Below are positions 1 through 10,964 of a stretch of DNA of 64,000 nucleotides, piece after piece. The position numbers and the translations under genes were made by a program. Within the stretch, counting starts at the first letter, position 1. Every line of letters begins with the position of its first letter. Origin of the DNA: Elymus sibiricus (taxonomy: Eukaryota > Streptophyta > Magnoliopsida > Poales > Poaceae); the NCBI GenBank assembly GCA_039707655.1, contig CM077665.1, positions 78,121,954-78,185,953 on the forward strand, in the 5' to 3' direction. The notes beneath the pieces are model-generated. The model saw only the letters and a list, made by a program, of their open reading frames with translations. It did no database searches and was not told where the DNA came from.

Positions 1-245
1 AAATGAAAAAGGAAAAATAAACTATAAAACCTAAATCTTTAGTCCCGGTTGGTGTTACCAACCGGGACTAAAGGTCCCCATCACACGGCGCCCGCTGCCG
101 ACCACGTGGCAGGGGTTTAGTCCCGGTTCGTAGCCAACCAGAACTAAAGGCTTGGACCCTTTAGTCCCTATACATTAGTCCCGGTTGGGGAACTGGGACT
201 AAAGGCCCTTCCCAACAGGGACTAATGGCATGTTTTCTACTAGTG
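1..245. mobile_element. Terminal part of a CACTA (En/Spm-type) DNA transposon
   Basis: Positions 233-245 read ttttctactagtg, the reverse complement of a CACTA terminal repeat (cactagtagaaaa), so an element ends at 245 and extends left out of the window. The interior holds several copies of a subterminal tagtcccggtt / aaccgggacta motif in both orientations (about 40, 62, 119, 178, 190 and 210), as expected of transposase-binding subterminal repeats. No coding sequence is present in this part. The three bases after it (aat) could be the target duplication, but the other end is not visible. Confidence 0.7.
37..73. repeat. Perfect 17-bp inverted repeat in the CACTA end
   Basis: ctttagtcccggttggt (37-53) is followed by a 3-base loop and its exact reverse complement accaaccgggactaaag (57-73). 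It is the strongest copy of the subterminal motif and could fold into a near-perfect hairpin. Confidence 0.85.
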
Positions 246-256
246 AATATACTCAT

Positions 257-659
257 GAGAGAAGCCACTAGTGAACCCTACGACCCCCAGTTCTACTTTT
301 CCAACATATTGCTTTCAGATCTATCTTTTTGCATCTTTGTTTTCAGATCTACAAAACCAAAAACCCAAAAACATATTGCTGCATATTTTATTTGCCCTTT
401 TTTATTTTGTGTTCTTGAGAGATCTATCTCTCCTATCTATCACTACCTAATCTATCTTTTTACCGTAGAGAGATTGACAACCTCTCTTTCGCGTCGGGTT
501 GCAAGTATTTGTTGTTTGTGTGCTGGTGCTGCTTATTGGGTGGTGGTGATCCTCCTACTGGTTCGATAACCTTGGTTTCAGAACTGAGGGAAATACTTAC
601 CGTCGCTGTGCTGCATCATCCCTTCCTCTTTGGGGAAATACCGACGCAGTCTCAAGCCA
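257..659 (+). repeat. 3'-end fragment of an Athila-type (WHAM/Sabrina-like) LTR
   Basis: The stretch starts with gagagaagccactagtgaac and runs through a polypyrimidine-rich part to a block with gttcgataaccttggttt, actgagggaaatactt and ccttcctctttgggg. The same ordered blocks occur at 24337-24715 and, reversed, at 48949-49200, where they form the end of a complete LTR. I therefore read this as the last 400 bp of such an LTR, truncated on the left near the CACTA end. The exact right end (about 659) is uncertain. The ORFs crossing it have no recognisable product. Confidence 0.6.
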
Positions 660-715
660 CGTCAGTGGTTGGCCTCCACCTCGGCCTCATTCCGGATGGA
701 ATCCAGGATGGCCTG

Positions 716-967
716 CTACTCCGACATGTCCTCCGACTGGGCGCCGACGAACTCCTCCTGCTGCTGCTCCTCCTCCATGGTCGCCGGCTGCTCCTCCTCC
801 ATGGCCGCCGGCTGCTCCTCCTCCTCCTCCTCCTCCTCCATCTCCGGCGAATCCGGAGGGAGACCCGCAGCAATGCGGGCGGCATGGCGAGACTGTATCT
901 TCGCCTCGATTTGCAGGCGCCGCTCCGGAGTGAGCTGCGCGTAGGTGGTGATGAGGAGACGGACCAT
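716..967 (-). CDS. Small acidic hypothetical protein in a gene-like insert
   Basis: I do not recognise this family. The ORF encodes 83 aa starting MVRLLITTYAQLTPERRLQI. A basic N-terminal half (residues 1-40) is followed by a Glu-rich half with an octa-Glu run and two imperfect copies of a PA(A/T)MEEEQ unit made of GAG-rich codons. After the TAG stop, the same frame stays open toward 660 with plausible sequence, so the protein may once have been longer and cut by the neighbouring LTR fragment. A TATA-like ctatttaag lies about 100 bp upstream on the same strand (1068-1076). The GC content is far above that of the flanking retrotransposon DNA, suggesting a captured or separately inserted piece. 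It may not be functional. Confidence 0.35.
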   Translation of the reverse strand: MVRLLITTYAQLTPERRLQIEAKIQSRHAARIAAGLPPDSPEMEEEEEEEEQPAAMEEEQPATMEEEQQQEEFVGAQSEDMSE

Positions 968-1527
968 CCCGACGGTGAGGGAAGTGCGAGAGTAGGCGGA
1001 TGGGCTCGGGCGGTGGTGGGTTGGGGGGAGAAGGAGAATGTGATTGGGTTGGGGGTCGCCGGCCGCTTAAATAGCCGGCTATGGCCTCGGATGGCAATCC
1101 GAAGTGGCGCCACGCGATGTTCATACCGCGCCGACGGTCGAGGTGCCCGTCGGACCGACGGGTTTCCCGGCGAGTCCGCGTGGGGCCACGCCGTCAGCCT
1201 ACGTGGCGGGCGCCTGTAAAAAGATGCCTATAAAAATGGATGGACGCATGTAAAGTTGGAGCGTCATGGCGGCGCGCATCGGCGCATGCAGGATGGATCA
1301 CGTGGCATGCATAGCAGGCTTGTGTACCATGACGGCGCGCATCGGGCCAACAGTCCAACAAAACCAAGGCCCCACTCATCAGCACTTAACGGTCCAACCA
1401 TTGACCCGACGGCATCCTCCGGTGTGACCATTAGTGAGGGTTTCGGACAAGAGAGTGGGGAAAAGTGAGCAAACGTTAAGAGCGTGGGGATGGATGAGTA
1501 CAACTAAGGAACCAGGGGCACAGGAAT
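968..1527. other. GC-rich flank of the acidic ORF; no further gene
   Basis: This is the upstream side of the minus-strand ORF. It contains the TATA-like ctatttaag (minus strand, 1076-1068) and GC-rich sequence to about 1220. A low-copy-looking stretch follows with two similar blocks around ggcgcgcatcgg (about 1272 and 1335). The junction to Athila pol lies near 1504-1528. No transposon termini were recognised, so how this piece got between the LTR fragment and pol is unclear. Confidence 0.4.
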
Positions 1528-4174
1528 AGAAATCCCTATAATTTATCCCATAGCTGATAGTAGATGGGTAGCTCCCGTTCATTGTGTCCCTAAGAAGGGA
1601 GGTATTACTGTTGTTCCTAATGATAAAAATGAACTTATCCCACAGAGAATTGTCACTGGCTATAGAATGGTAATTTGATTTTAGAAAATTAAATAAAGAT
1701 ACTAGAAAAGATCATTACCCTATGCCTTTCATTGATCAAATGCTAGAAAGATTATCTAAGCACACACACTTTTGTTTTCTGGATGGATATTCTGGTTTCT
1801 CTCAAATACCTGTATCACAACTTGATCAAGAGAAAACCACATTTACTTGTCCTTTTGGAACCTATGCTTATAGACGTATGCCTTTTGGTTTATGCAATGC
1901 ACCTGCTACCTTTCAAAGATGTATGACTGCTATATTCTCTGATTTTTGTGAAAAGATTGTGGAGGTTTTCATGGATGATTTTTCCGTTTACGGAACTTCT
2001 TTTGATGATTGCTTAAGCAACCTTGATCAAGTTTTGCAGAGATGTGAACAAAATAATCTCATCTTGAATTGGGAGAAGTGCCACTTTATGGTTAATGTAG
2101 GTATTGTCTTGGGGCATAAAATATCTGGATGAGGTATTGAGGTGGATAAAGCTAAAGTTGATGCAATTGAGAAAATGCCATGTCCTAAAGACATTAAAGG
2201 TATTCGGAGTTTCCTTGGTCATGCTGCTTTCTATAGGAGGTTTATTAAAGAATTCTCTAAAATTTCTAGGCCTCTTACTAATCTTTTACAAAAGGATATT
2301 CCATTTGTTTTTGACGATGATTGTGTAGAAGCCTTTGAAACACTTAAGAAAGCCTTAACTTCTGCACCTATTGTTCAACCACCTGATTGGAACTTGCCTT
2401 TTGAAATTATATGTGATGCTAGTGATTATGATGTTGGTGTTGTTCTAGAACAAAGAGTTGATAAGAAATTAAATGTTATCCATTATGCTAGCAAAACTCT
2501 AGACAGTGCCCAAAGAAATTATGCTACTACTGAAAAAGAATTTTTAGCAGTTGTGTTTGCTTGTGATAAATTTAGATCTTACATTGTTGATTCCAAAGTT
2601 ATTGTTCGCACTGATCATGCTGCTATAAAATATCTTATGGAAAAGAAAGATGTTAAACCTAGACTCATTAGGTGGGTTCTCTTGCTTCAAGAATTTGATT
2701 TACATATCACTGATAGGAAAGGAGCTGAGAACCCCGTAGCTGATAACTTGTCTAGGTTAGAAAATATTCTTGATGACCCACTACCTATTGATGATAGTTT
2801 TCTTGATGAACAGTTAGCTACAATAAATGTTTCTCAAAACACTCCTTGGTATGCTGATTATGCTAACTACATTGTTGCTAAATATATACCACATAGTTTC
2901 ACATACCAACAAAAGAAAAAATTCTTCTATGATTTAAGACATTACTTTTGGGATGACCCACATCTTTATAAAGAAGTGGTAGATGGTATTATTAGACGTT
3001 GTGTACCTGAGCATGAACAGGAACAAATCCTACGGAAATGTCATTCCGAAGCCTATGGAGGACATCATGCGGGAGATAGAACTGCTCACAAGGTACTGCA
3101 ATCTGGTTTTTATTGGCCTACTCTCTTCAAGGATGCCCATAAGTTTGTCTTGTCTTGTGATGAATGTCAAAGAATTGGTAATATCGGTAAGCGTCAGGAA
3201 ATGCCTATGAATTATTCACTTGTTGTTGAACCATTTGATGTTTGGGGTTTTGACTATATGGGACCTTTTCCTTCCTCTAATGGGTATACTCATATTTTGG
3301 TTGCTGTTGATTATGTTACTAAGTGGGTAGAAGCTATTCCTACTAGTAGTGCTGATCATAACACCTCCATTAAAATGCTTAAAGAAGTTATTTTCCCAAG
3401 GTTTGGAGTCCCTAGATATTTAATGACTGATGGTGGTTCACACTTTATTCAGGGTGCTTTCCGTAAAATGCTTGCTAAATATGATGTTAACCATAGAATT
3501 GCATCACCCTATCATCCTCAATCTAGTGGTCAAGTTGAACTTAGCAATAGAGAAATAAAATTAATATTACAAAAAACTATCAATAGGTCCCGAAAGAATT
3601 GGTCTAAGAAACTAGATGATGCACTTTGGGCTTATAGAACAGCCTATAAAAATCCTATGGGTATGTCTCCATACAAAATGGTATATGGAAAGCTTGTCAT
3701 TTGCCTCTAGAGTTAGAACATAAAGCATTTTGGGCAATTAAAGAGCTCAATTGTGATTTCAAACTTGCCGGTGAAAAGAGGTTATTTGATATTAGCTCAC
3801 TAGATGAATGGAGAACCCAAGCTTATGAAAATGCCAAACTGTTCAAAGAAAATTTTAAAAGATGGAATGACAAAAGAATCCAAAAGCGGGAATTCAAAGT
3901 TGGAGAATATGTTCTTTTTTACAACTCTCGTTTTAGATTGTTTGCAGGAAAGCTTCTTTCCAAATGGGAAGGATCATATATTATCGAAGAGGTTTATCGT
4001 TCTGGAGCTATCAAGATTAATAATGTCGAAGGTACTAACCCGAAGGTGGTCAATGGACAAAGAATTAAACACTATATCTCAGGTACGCCTATTAATGTTG
4101 AAAGCAATATTATCCAAACCATGACACCGGAGGAACACATAAAAGAAACCTTTCGGAACACTCCAGAATCCTGA
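1528..4174 (+). pseudogene. Athila-type pol remnant: RT, RNase H, integrase
   Basis: The polyprotein would copy RNA to DNA and integrate it. Order of domains: RT fingers and palm (1528-2130, catalytic VFMDDF near 1966-1983), connection and RNase H (2142-2760, [15 protein letters not shown]), zinc-binding HHCC region (about 3020-3180, CDECQ), and integrase core with the acidic triad in [16 protein letters not shown] and [11 protein letters not shown] (about 3245, 3425 and 3537). The C-terminal part ends at 4174. It is broken by an extra T near 1674-1676 (frameshift), an in-frame TGA at 2130-2132 that fits a CGA-to-TGA CpG transition, and a one-base loss near 3690 that moves the C-terminus to another frame. 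Nothing upstream of the RT fingers remains. It cannot make an active protein. Confidence 0.85.
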
Positions 4175-4518
4175 AAAAGAGGAGGTACGTGATACGGTAA
4201 GTAAACGGACTCCGAAAAATCCGCAAAAATATTTTTTGTTAGTTTTGGAATATTACAAAAATTAGGAAAATAAGAAATAAACAGGAAAGCAACCGAGGTG
4301 AGCACGATACACCAGGGCATGCCTGCCCTCCCTAGCACACCCTGGTGGGTTGTGCCCCACTCGGGCACCTTCCCGACTCCGTTTTCCTTCCATATTCTTG
4401 CTTCCCAAGATAAAAAATCTTTATATATACCCCCGATTGTTTTGACCACCGCATCGCAGAAAAATCCCCTGTTCTTGTTTCGTGTTGTTTTCCTATCAGA
4501 TCTATCAAGCCAGGCATC

Positions 4519-4969
4519 ATGTCTTCTCCCTCCTCCTATAACATAGAAGAAGATGTTTGGTTTATGAAGATGGAGCTAAAGAGAGAGGAGCCAAAAGAAG
4601 CCAACAATGAAGAGAAGGGCAAGGAAGCTATGAGGGATCAAGCTCAAGAAGGAGGGCAATCCATGCCAACAGAAGGGAAAGGAAGAGACAAGCTCTGATG
4701 ATGAAGAAGTCCCACTACCTCAACCCGGGGACATGCACGTGGAATTCAAGAAGTCAGGTCTCCCTAATAAAGCAAAGAAACCTAAGATCCAGTTTATCCC
4801 TTTTCATCTTCTGCAGGAAAACAAGCAGGCATTATGCGAAAAGACATTAGATCTTGAGCAGGAGATCGATGGCTTGAAGGAGGAGAATTTCATCCCCAAG
4901 CATAAGCTGAAAAAGAACGCTACCACTTCATCACCACCTTCATCATCTCCACCACCAAAAGAGACTTGA
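4519..4969 (+). pseudogene. 3' ORF of the Athila element (env position), frameshifted
   Basis: Two overlapping-frame pieces (4519-4698 and 4733-4969) form one former ORF downstream of pol, separated by a single frameshift near 4680. The first begins MSSPSSYNIEEDVWFMKMEL and is charged (Lys/Glu-rich). The second contains a short heptad-like segment (LCEKTLDLEQEIDGLKEEN) and a Ser/Pro tail. I see no signal peptide or membrane segment, so there is no evidence that it is an envelope protein even though it lies where Athila elements carry an env-like ORF. Function unknown. Confidence 0.5.
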
Positions 4970-6550
4970 GTACACGGGTATGGGCACTCCCCTTGGCTTG
5001 TGCCAAGCTTGGGGGAGAGGCCCCGGTATCGTATCACCATCACTTTTATTTACCTTTACCTATTTTAGTTCGATCCTTAGCTCTTTCGTGATCTAGTTGA
5101 ATAAAAGTTTAGTATGATCTATTTTGGAGTGCTAGTTTCGTGATCTATCTATCTATATAATCGAGTGAGAGTTATATAATAAAGTTTATTTTGAGCTTTT
5201 GCTTCTTTACTTTCTTGTTGCAATCAAAACAAAAAGGAAATAAATGAAAAGGATCATATGCTAATCTTATGGTAAGTAATGATATCACATAAGAAAAGTT
5301 TAAGTGGTAAAATTTATTGGAGATTAACAAACATATCATTGGTCAATGATGCAATTCATGAAAGAATTAATAAGGGAAGAGAATATTCACATGCAAATAC
5401 ACTATCTTGGACATCTTTTATGATTGTGAGCCCCCATTAAATATCATATGCCAAAATTGTTGACGTTGGACAAGGAAGACAACGTAATGATTTATGTTTG
5501 TTCATATTCACATAGAAGTTATATTGTCATAGATCCTTCAAAATGTGGTGCTTGCTCAATATCTTTGCTAGCCAAAAATTCCGCACTAAGTAGAGATACT
5601 ACTTGTGCATCCAAAAACCCTAAACCCAAACTCATGTTTTGAGAGTCCACCATACCTACCTATGGATTGAGTAAGATCCTTCAAGTAAGTTGTCATCGGT
5701 GCACTAAGGCAATAAAAATTTCTTCTAAATGTGTGTGATCAATTAGTGTAAGAGAAAATTGAGCGTTGTAGGAACTTGTGATGGCAAAGTAATAAAAGTG
5801 ACGGACTGCATAAAATAGGTTGCTATCATAAGGGGCAATGTAATGTGACGTTCTATTGCAATAAGGGATTTGGCATACAAACCAAAAAGCGCATGACAAC
5901 CTCTGCTTCCCTCTGCGAAGGACCTATCTTTTACTTTTATGTATTTACTTTTATGCAAGAGTCAAAGTATTCTTCCCTATTTCTTTTTACTTTTTCTTTT
6001 TTGCAAGCATCATGTGGTGAGGAAAGATCTAGGCACATATATCCAGTTGGATATCAGTGAGCATGAGTTATTATTGTTGACATCACCCTTGATGTGAATA
6101 CATTGGGAGGCAAAACTATAAGCCCCTATCTTTCTATGTGTCCGGTTGAAACTTTTTGCTCATGGGTATGTTGTGAGTGTTAGCAATCATAGAAGATTAA
6201 ATGATGGTTGAGTATGTGGACTTGCCAAAAGGCTCTGACACGAGACCCTTCCTGAAAATATGATGAATTGTAGTTGCAAAGTTGACTGAGAACATAGTTT
6301 GTTGGTTTTCAATAAGGTTTATGCTTTACACTTCTATGGTGTGATGAATTGTTACTTTTTCATGAGAAGTTATATGATGAAGTTATATAATAAAAGTTAT
6401 ATGAATAAGTTCTATGATAAAGTTTGTTGCTGCTATGATAATAAGCATGATGCTACTATGTCCGTATTTTGTTTTTATCGACACCTCTCTCTCAAACCAT
6501 GTGGACATGTTTTTCGATATCGGCTTTCGCTTGAGGACAAGCGAGGTCTA
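4970..6550. other. Long non-coding 3' region of the Athila element
   Basis: AT-rich sequence without a credible ORF between the 3' ORF and the LTR. An internal polypurine-like block (agcttgggggagaggcc, about 5008) resembles the true polypurine tract at 6551. The end of the region (cgcttgaggacaagcgagg, near 6529) matches in kind the minus-strand sequence just outside the LTR at 50529-50570, supporting a common lineage for the two elements. Confidence 0.6.
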
Positions 6551-6563
6551 AGCTTGGGGGAGT
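6551..6563 (+). promoter_or_regulatory. Polypurine tract of the Athila element
   Basis: agcttgggggagt lies immediately before the TGATACG start of the 3' LTR, the position where plus-strand DNA synthesis is primed. Confidence 0.75.
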
Positions 6564-8082
6564 TGATACGTCCATTTTGCATCATGATTTCCTACTGTTA
6601 TTTATAATGTTTTTATGCATAATAATGCATTATGGAGTAATTCTAATGCCTTTTCTCTCATAATATGCAAGGTTTACACAAAGAGGGAGAATGCCGACGG
6701 CTGGAATTCTGGACCTGAAAAAGCATATCAGAGACACCTATTCTGCACATCTCCAAATAAGCTGAAACTTCACAGAGAATTATTTTGGAATATATAAAAA
6801 ATACTGGAGCAAATAACTACCGGAGGGGGGGGGCACCTGGTGACCACAAGACACCAGGGCGCGCCAGGCCCCCCAGGCGCGCCTTGGTGGGTTGTGGCCA
6901 GCCCGGCCCACCTCCGGTGCCCATCTTTTGGTACTTAAGGTCTTTTGACCTAGAAAAAATGAAGAGAGGACTTTCGGGACGGAACGCCGCCGTCTCGAGG
7001 CGGAACTTGGGCAGGAGCACTTTTGCCCTCCGGAGGAGCGATTCCGTCGGGGGAACTTCCCTCCCGGAGGGGCAAATCGAAGCCATCGTCATCACCAACA
7101 ACCCTCTCATCTTTGGGAGGCCAATATTCATCAACATCTTCAACAAGACCATCTCCTCTCAAACCCTAGTTCATCTCTTGTGTTTAATCTTTGTACCGGA
7201 ACCTCAGATTGGTACCTGTGGGTGACTAGTAGTATTGATTACATCTCGTAGTTGATTACTATATGGTTTATTTGGTGGAAGATTATATGTTCAGATCCAT
7301 TATGCTATTTAATACCCTTATGATCTTGAGCATGAATATAATTTGTGAGTAGTTACCTTTGTTCTTGAGGTCACGGGAGAAGTCATGTTGCAAGTAATCA
7401 TGTGAATTTGATATGTGTTCGATATTTTGATGATATGAATGTTGTGATTCCCTTAGTGGTGTCATGTGAACGTCGACTACATGGCACTTCACCATCTTTG
7501 GGCCCAAGGGAATGCATTGTGGAGTAGTTATTAGATGATGGGTTGCTAGAGTGACAGAAGCTTAAACCCTAGTTTATGCGCTATTTCGTAAGGGGTTGAT
7601 TTGGATCCAAATGTTTAATGGTATGGTTAGATTTTATCTTAATACTTTTCTCGTAGTTGCGGATGCTTGCGAGGGGGTTAATCATAAGTGGGAGGTTTGT
7701 TCAAGTAAGAACAGCATCCAAGCACCGGTCCACCCACATATCAAATTATCAAAGTAGCGAACGCAAATCAAACCAAGATGATGAAAGTGACTAGATGAAA
7801 TTCTCGTGTACCCTCAAGAACGCTTGCTTATTATAAGAGACCGTTTTTGCCTGTCCTTTGCCACAAAAGGATTGGGCTATCTTGCGGCACTTTATTTACC
7901 ATTACTGTTACTTGCTCGTTACCAATTATCTTTCTATCAAACTACCTGTTACCTACAATTTCAGTGCTTGCAGAAATTACCTTGCTGGAAACCGCTTGTC
8001 ATTTCCTTCTGCTCCTCGTTGGGTTTGACACTCTTACTTATCGAAAGGACTACGATTGACCCCCTATACTTGTGGGTCATCA
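6564..8082 (+). repeat. 3' LTR of the Athila element (1519 bp)
   Basis: The LTR starts tgatacgtcc and ends cttgtgggtcatca, giving TGAT...ATCA ends. It contains a GC-rich patch with inverted pairs around cgggacggaacgccgccgtc (about 6978-7070), which may fold in the transcript leader. The reading frames inside it are chance ORFs. Sequence after 8082 is clearly a different element. Confidence 0.8.
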
Positions 8083-8087
8083 CTCAT

Positions 8088-9212
8088 GTTGGTGAATGGG
8101 TTTCCGGCTCCGAATCCGACAACCAATCCGAGAGAAGCTACCACTCCAACTCTGACTATAGTCAAGATAAAGGTGTTGCCGGATTAGCACTCGTAACCTC
8201 CAACTCCTATGATATATTTGATTCACCAAATTAAGGAAATGGAAGTTGCTTCATGGCTAAAGGCCCCAAGGTATCACACCCCGAATACATTGGCTTCAAT
8301 AGTGATGAGGATGATTTACAAGGCGATGATGAATTGCTCTTTGATAAAACTAGTGATGTTAGTCAAAATGAACTTGATGAAAATCATGCTAATCAAGATA
8401 AGTCATATGATGATAAGAAGGAGATTTAGTGTCTAACTAAAGAACTAAACACTCTTAAGTTAGCTCCTGAATCTACTTTAGAAGATCATAGAGAGCTCTT
8501 AAGAACTCATGAGAAGCTACGCTTCGAGAAGCTAAATTTAGAGCAAGAACATGAGCTTCTTAAAGATATCAATGACGATCTTCGAAAGAAGAGTTATTCT
8601 TATCTTGTCAAACAATTACTCTTGTCTACATTTGTTCCACGGGTTAAATCTAAACAAACTAGTAACAAAGGCAAGAAAGGTTCTTCATCTAGTAGCAACA
8701 ATACTAATTTTGAATCCAATCATGTTGCTTCTAGTAGCTCTATTGAATCCACTAACGATTCTCTTAGCCAAGTTACACTTGAGCAAGAAAACAATTTATT
8801 GGAAGGGATTATAGAGAAAGGTGTCTACAAAAGTCTTGCCGGATGTAAGAAATTTGAAGAGATTGTACGCAAGCATGGAGGATACCGGAAGAACCATGGC
8901 ATTGGCTACTTCAATGCCAATGGAGTTGAATAGGAAGAAGGTCAATACCCCAAGCCAAAGTTTGTTCCTCAAAGGGAGAAGTATGAACCTACTCTCCCGA
9001 GGGGAACAAAAACTCAAGATGACCTTCTACCACAAGACCACAAGCTCAAGGGCAAGGACAAGCTTCAAGAAGAGATTGACACATTTGAAGCTGAATCCCT
9101 AACCATGGTCAAGTGGGTTCCCAAGGCTACTACAAGCTCTACTTCATCAAGTGCTACTTCAACTCCAAGGATTCCCATCAACTTGATGTGGGTCCCAAAG
9201 AACAAGAACTAG
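8088..9212 (+). pseudogene. Copia gag-type fragment (C-terminal part)
   Basis: One frame is open from 8088 to the TAG at 9210-9212 apart from three in-frame stops (8232-8234 TAA, 8427-8429 TAG, 8931-8933 TAG), so it is a decayed but unshifted ORF. The protein has a charged segment with heptad character (EHELLKDINDDLRKKSYSYL), a Ser/Asn-rich stretch, and the blocks EKGVYKSLAGCKKFEEIVRK and EEGQYPKPKFVPQ, familiar from gag regions of large cereal Copia elements. I saw no CCHC zinc knuckle. The N-terminal gag domain was removed when the Athila element or a deletion replaced the left side. Confidence 0.6.
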
Positions 9213-10080
9213 AGAAGTTCTTGAGGGGTGACTCCACCAATGAAATTTACTTACATTCATTTTTGGCAAGGACTATTTGCAATCAACTCCAACCTTATGC
9301 AATAGTTCAAGGAGTCACACATTCCCTCAAAGGTAAGCAAGGGACAAGGTAATAAAAGAATCAATGGACATCATCTAAATATGCTTCACTCCATGTACAT
9401 AGATATCCTTGTATTTGTTCCTTGTGTGCGACTAACCCGTGTAGGTGAGAAGAGTACGAAACAACGAGGATTGCTCCCAACTCAATATGATCTTAATCAA
9501 CAATGAGCATCCACCACTACATCACCTACATGAAGTCTTCATCGACAACACCCAAGGTTAGTTTATCCCTCTTAGGGGGGATGTCACGTCAAGGGGAGCT
9601 TTACTCTAAGACTTGAGTTAAAGCATCTCATAAGATGTGACGACATTAAATGCTTTACGTAAAAGTGGTAACCCCACTTGTGCTTAAACGATGAGTATGA
9701 CCTATGATCAAGTATTCTTACTTGGCTCCTAAGTCCATATACTCATATATAGATGGCTCCGTCATCGCCAAAGTGCTTGGTAGATACTAGAGTAGTTATG
9801 CATGTTTGCCATGATTTCATTTGACATCTTATTGTGTGAGCATGTTGGTATGCATATCTTTTCTCATTCGAGGATATCCAATTGTTGTTATTTGGCTTTC
9901 ATTTTTCTTTGGCCAATTGGATGTACAAGAATGCCTAGGACCCTTCTCTAGCTATCTATGCTTTCTTGTCTCAAATTCTAATCATGCTTCATCACAAAAT
10001 TTGAGCAAGCACTTTTTGGACCCTCTCTGTGAAGAGCACTCGGAGTTCCGTTTCGACAAGGGCTGACTTCCAAAACCTCC
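9213..10080. other. Non-coding interior of the Copia element
   Basis: No ORF with recognisable protein features. The place where protease, integrase, RT and RNase H should be holds only AT-rich non-coding sequence, which is the basis for calling the element pol-less. Confidence 0.5.
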
Positions 10081-10085
10081 CATGT

Positions 10086-10790
10086 GCAACTCGGTGTAAC
10101 CAATTCCACAATCTCAGTCTCACCAATTCACTAGGGTTGATCTGGTTTTAAGAACCTCGGTACCACCGATTTAGAAATCTTGGCCTCACCGAGTTTCACT
10201 GTCTCCGGACAGTTAAGAAACTCGGTGGCACCGTTATCTCAGAACCGGTGTCACCGACAGCGAAGGGATATATATATTGGTGGACACGATTTTTGAAACT
10301 ACTTCTTCAAATGTCATTCTCCGTCAACCCTAGATGCCGCTCGTGTGTCTTCGGACGTCACCTCAAACTCCTGTGTGTCTTCACCACAGGAGATCCTCGC
10401 CGTCGACCGCAATCTCACCCGCCGTCGTCGCCATAGGAGATCTTCACCAAACTAGGGTAAAGATCTCAACCCTATTGCGCTCCCCATCCGAAACTTGCGC
10501 ATTAGGTCATGCCTTTCTTCATGCCACGGATTGTCTATCCTCTATCCACTAGAACCTCTGATTAGATTAGAGAACAAATTTTTTTAGGTTTAATCTTCTG
10601 CCATGTGTGTCTCGGTGTCACCGAGTCTGATAAATCGGTCTCACTGATTTGTTATTTAGGGCTACTGAGAACATTCTTGGTGAAACCGAGTTGATCTTTT
10701 CGGTGAAACCAAAAGAGCTACCAAGTTTCTGTTAAAGAGAATGTATGTCCCGGTGGTCCCGAAACTTGTGACTCGGTGGAACCGAAACCC
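10086..10790. repeat. Cluster of tcggt-N-accga interrupted palindromes
   Basis: At least ten variants of the motif t/ctcggt-NN(N)-accga(g) occur here, for example ctcggtaccaccgat (about 10157), ctcggtggcaccg, ccggtgtcaccgac and ctcggtgtcaccgag (about 10611). A second cluster of about nine lies in the 3' LTR (23178-23490). The middle bases vary while the two arms are kept. The motif is known to me as a hallmark of this Copia family in Triticeae DNA; its role is unknown. Confidence 0.65.
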
Positions 10791-10870
10791 ACTTAGCAGA
10801 AAGTTAAACTTAAAATTTTGAGTTCAAATTTGCAAAAACCTTCTGAATTTTTTGATTCTTATCCCTTCTG

Positions 10871-10873
<3 letters not shown>

Positions 10874-10951
<78 letters not shown>
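10874..10951. repeat. (AT)n microsatellite, about 39 units
   Basis: An uninterrupted at dinucleotide run of 78 bases just upstream of the 3' ORF start at 10965. It gives a meaningless Tyr-Ile run in the plus frame. Confidence 0.95.
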
Positions 10952-10954
<3 letters not shown>

Positions 10955-10964
10955 CAGGGTTAGA

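Larger units (their letters stand above)
1528..8082 (+). mobile_element. Athila-lineage Gypsy retrotransposon, 5'-truncated
   Basis: This is the 3' part of a Ty3/Gypsy element on the plus strand: most of pol (1528-4174), a 3' ORF remnant (4519-4969), a long 3' non-coding tail, a polypurine tract and a complete 3' LTR (6564-8082). The RT and integrase sequence (for example RRMPFGLCNAPATFQRC and VFMDDFSVYG) is of the Athila type, and the LTR start tgatacgtccattttgcatc resembles the Triticeae Sabrina/WHAM group. The family name is from memory and needs a TREP comparison. Gag, protease and the 5' LTR are absent. The five bases after the LTR (8083-8087, ctcat) are one copy of the presumed target duplication; its partner is lost. 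Confidence 0.8.

Noticed and set aside
252..8087. ctcat at 252-256 and again at 8083-8087 as a target duplication of the Athila element
   Set aside because: The left copy is followed by LTR-end sequence of another family, not by the TGATACG start that the element's LTR requires, so the match is likely chance.
10818..10964. Longer start of the Copia 3' ORF through the AT repeat
   Set aside because: It only adds a run of Tyr-Ile codons from the microsatellite; the ATG at 10965 gives a sensible protein.
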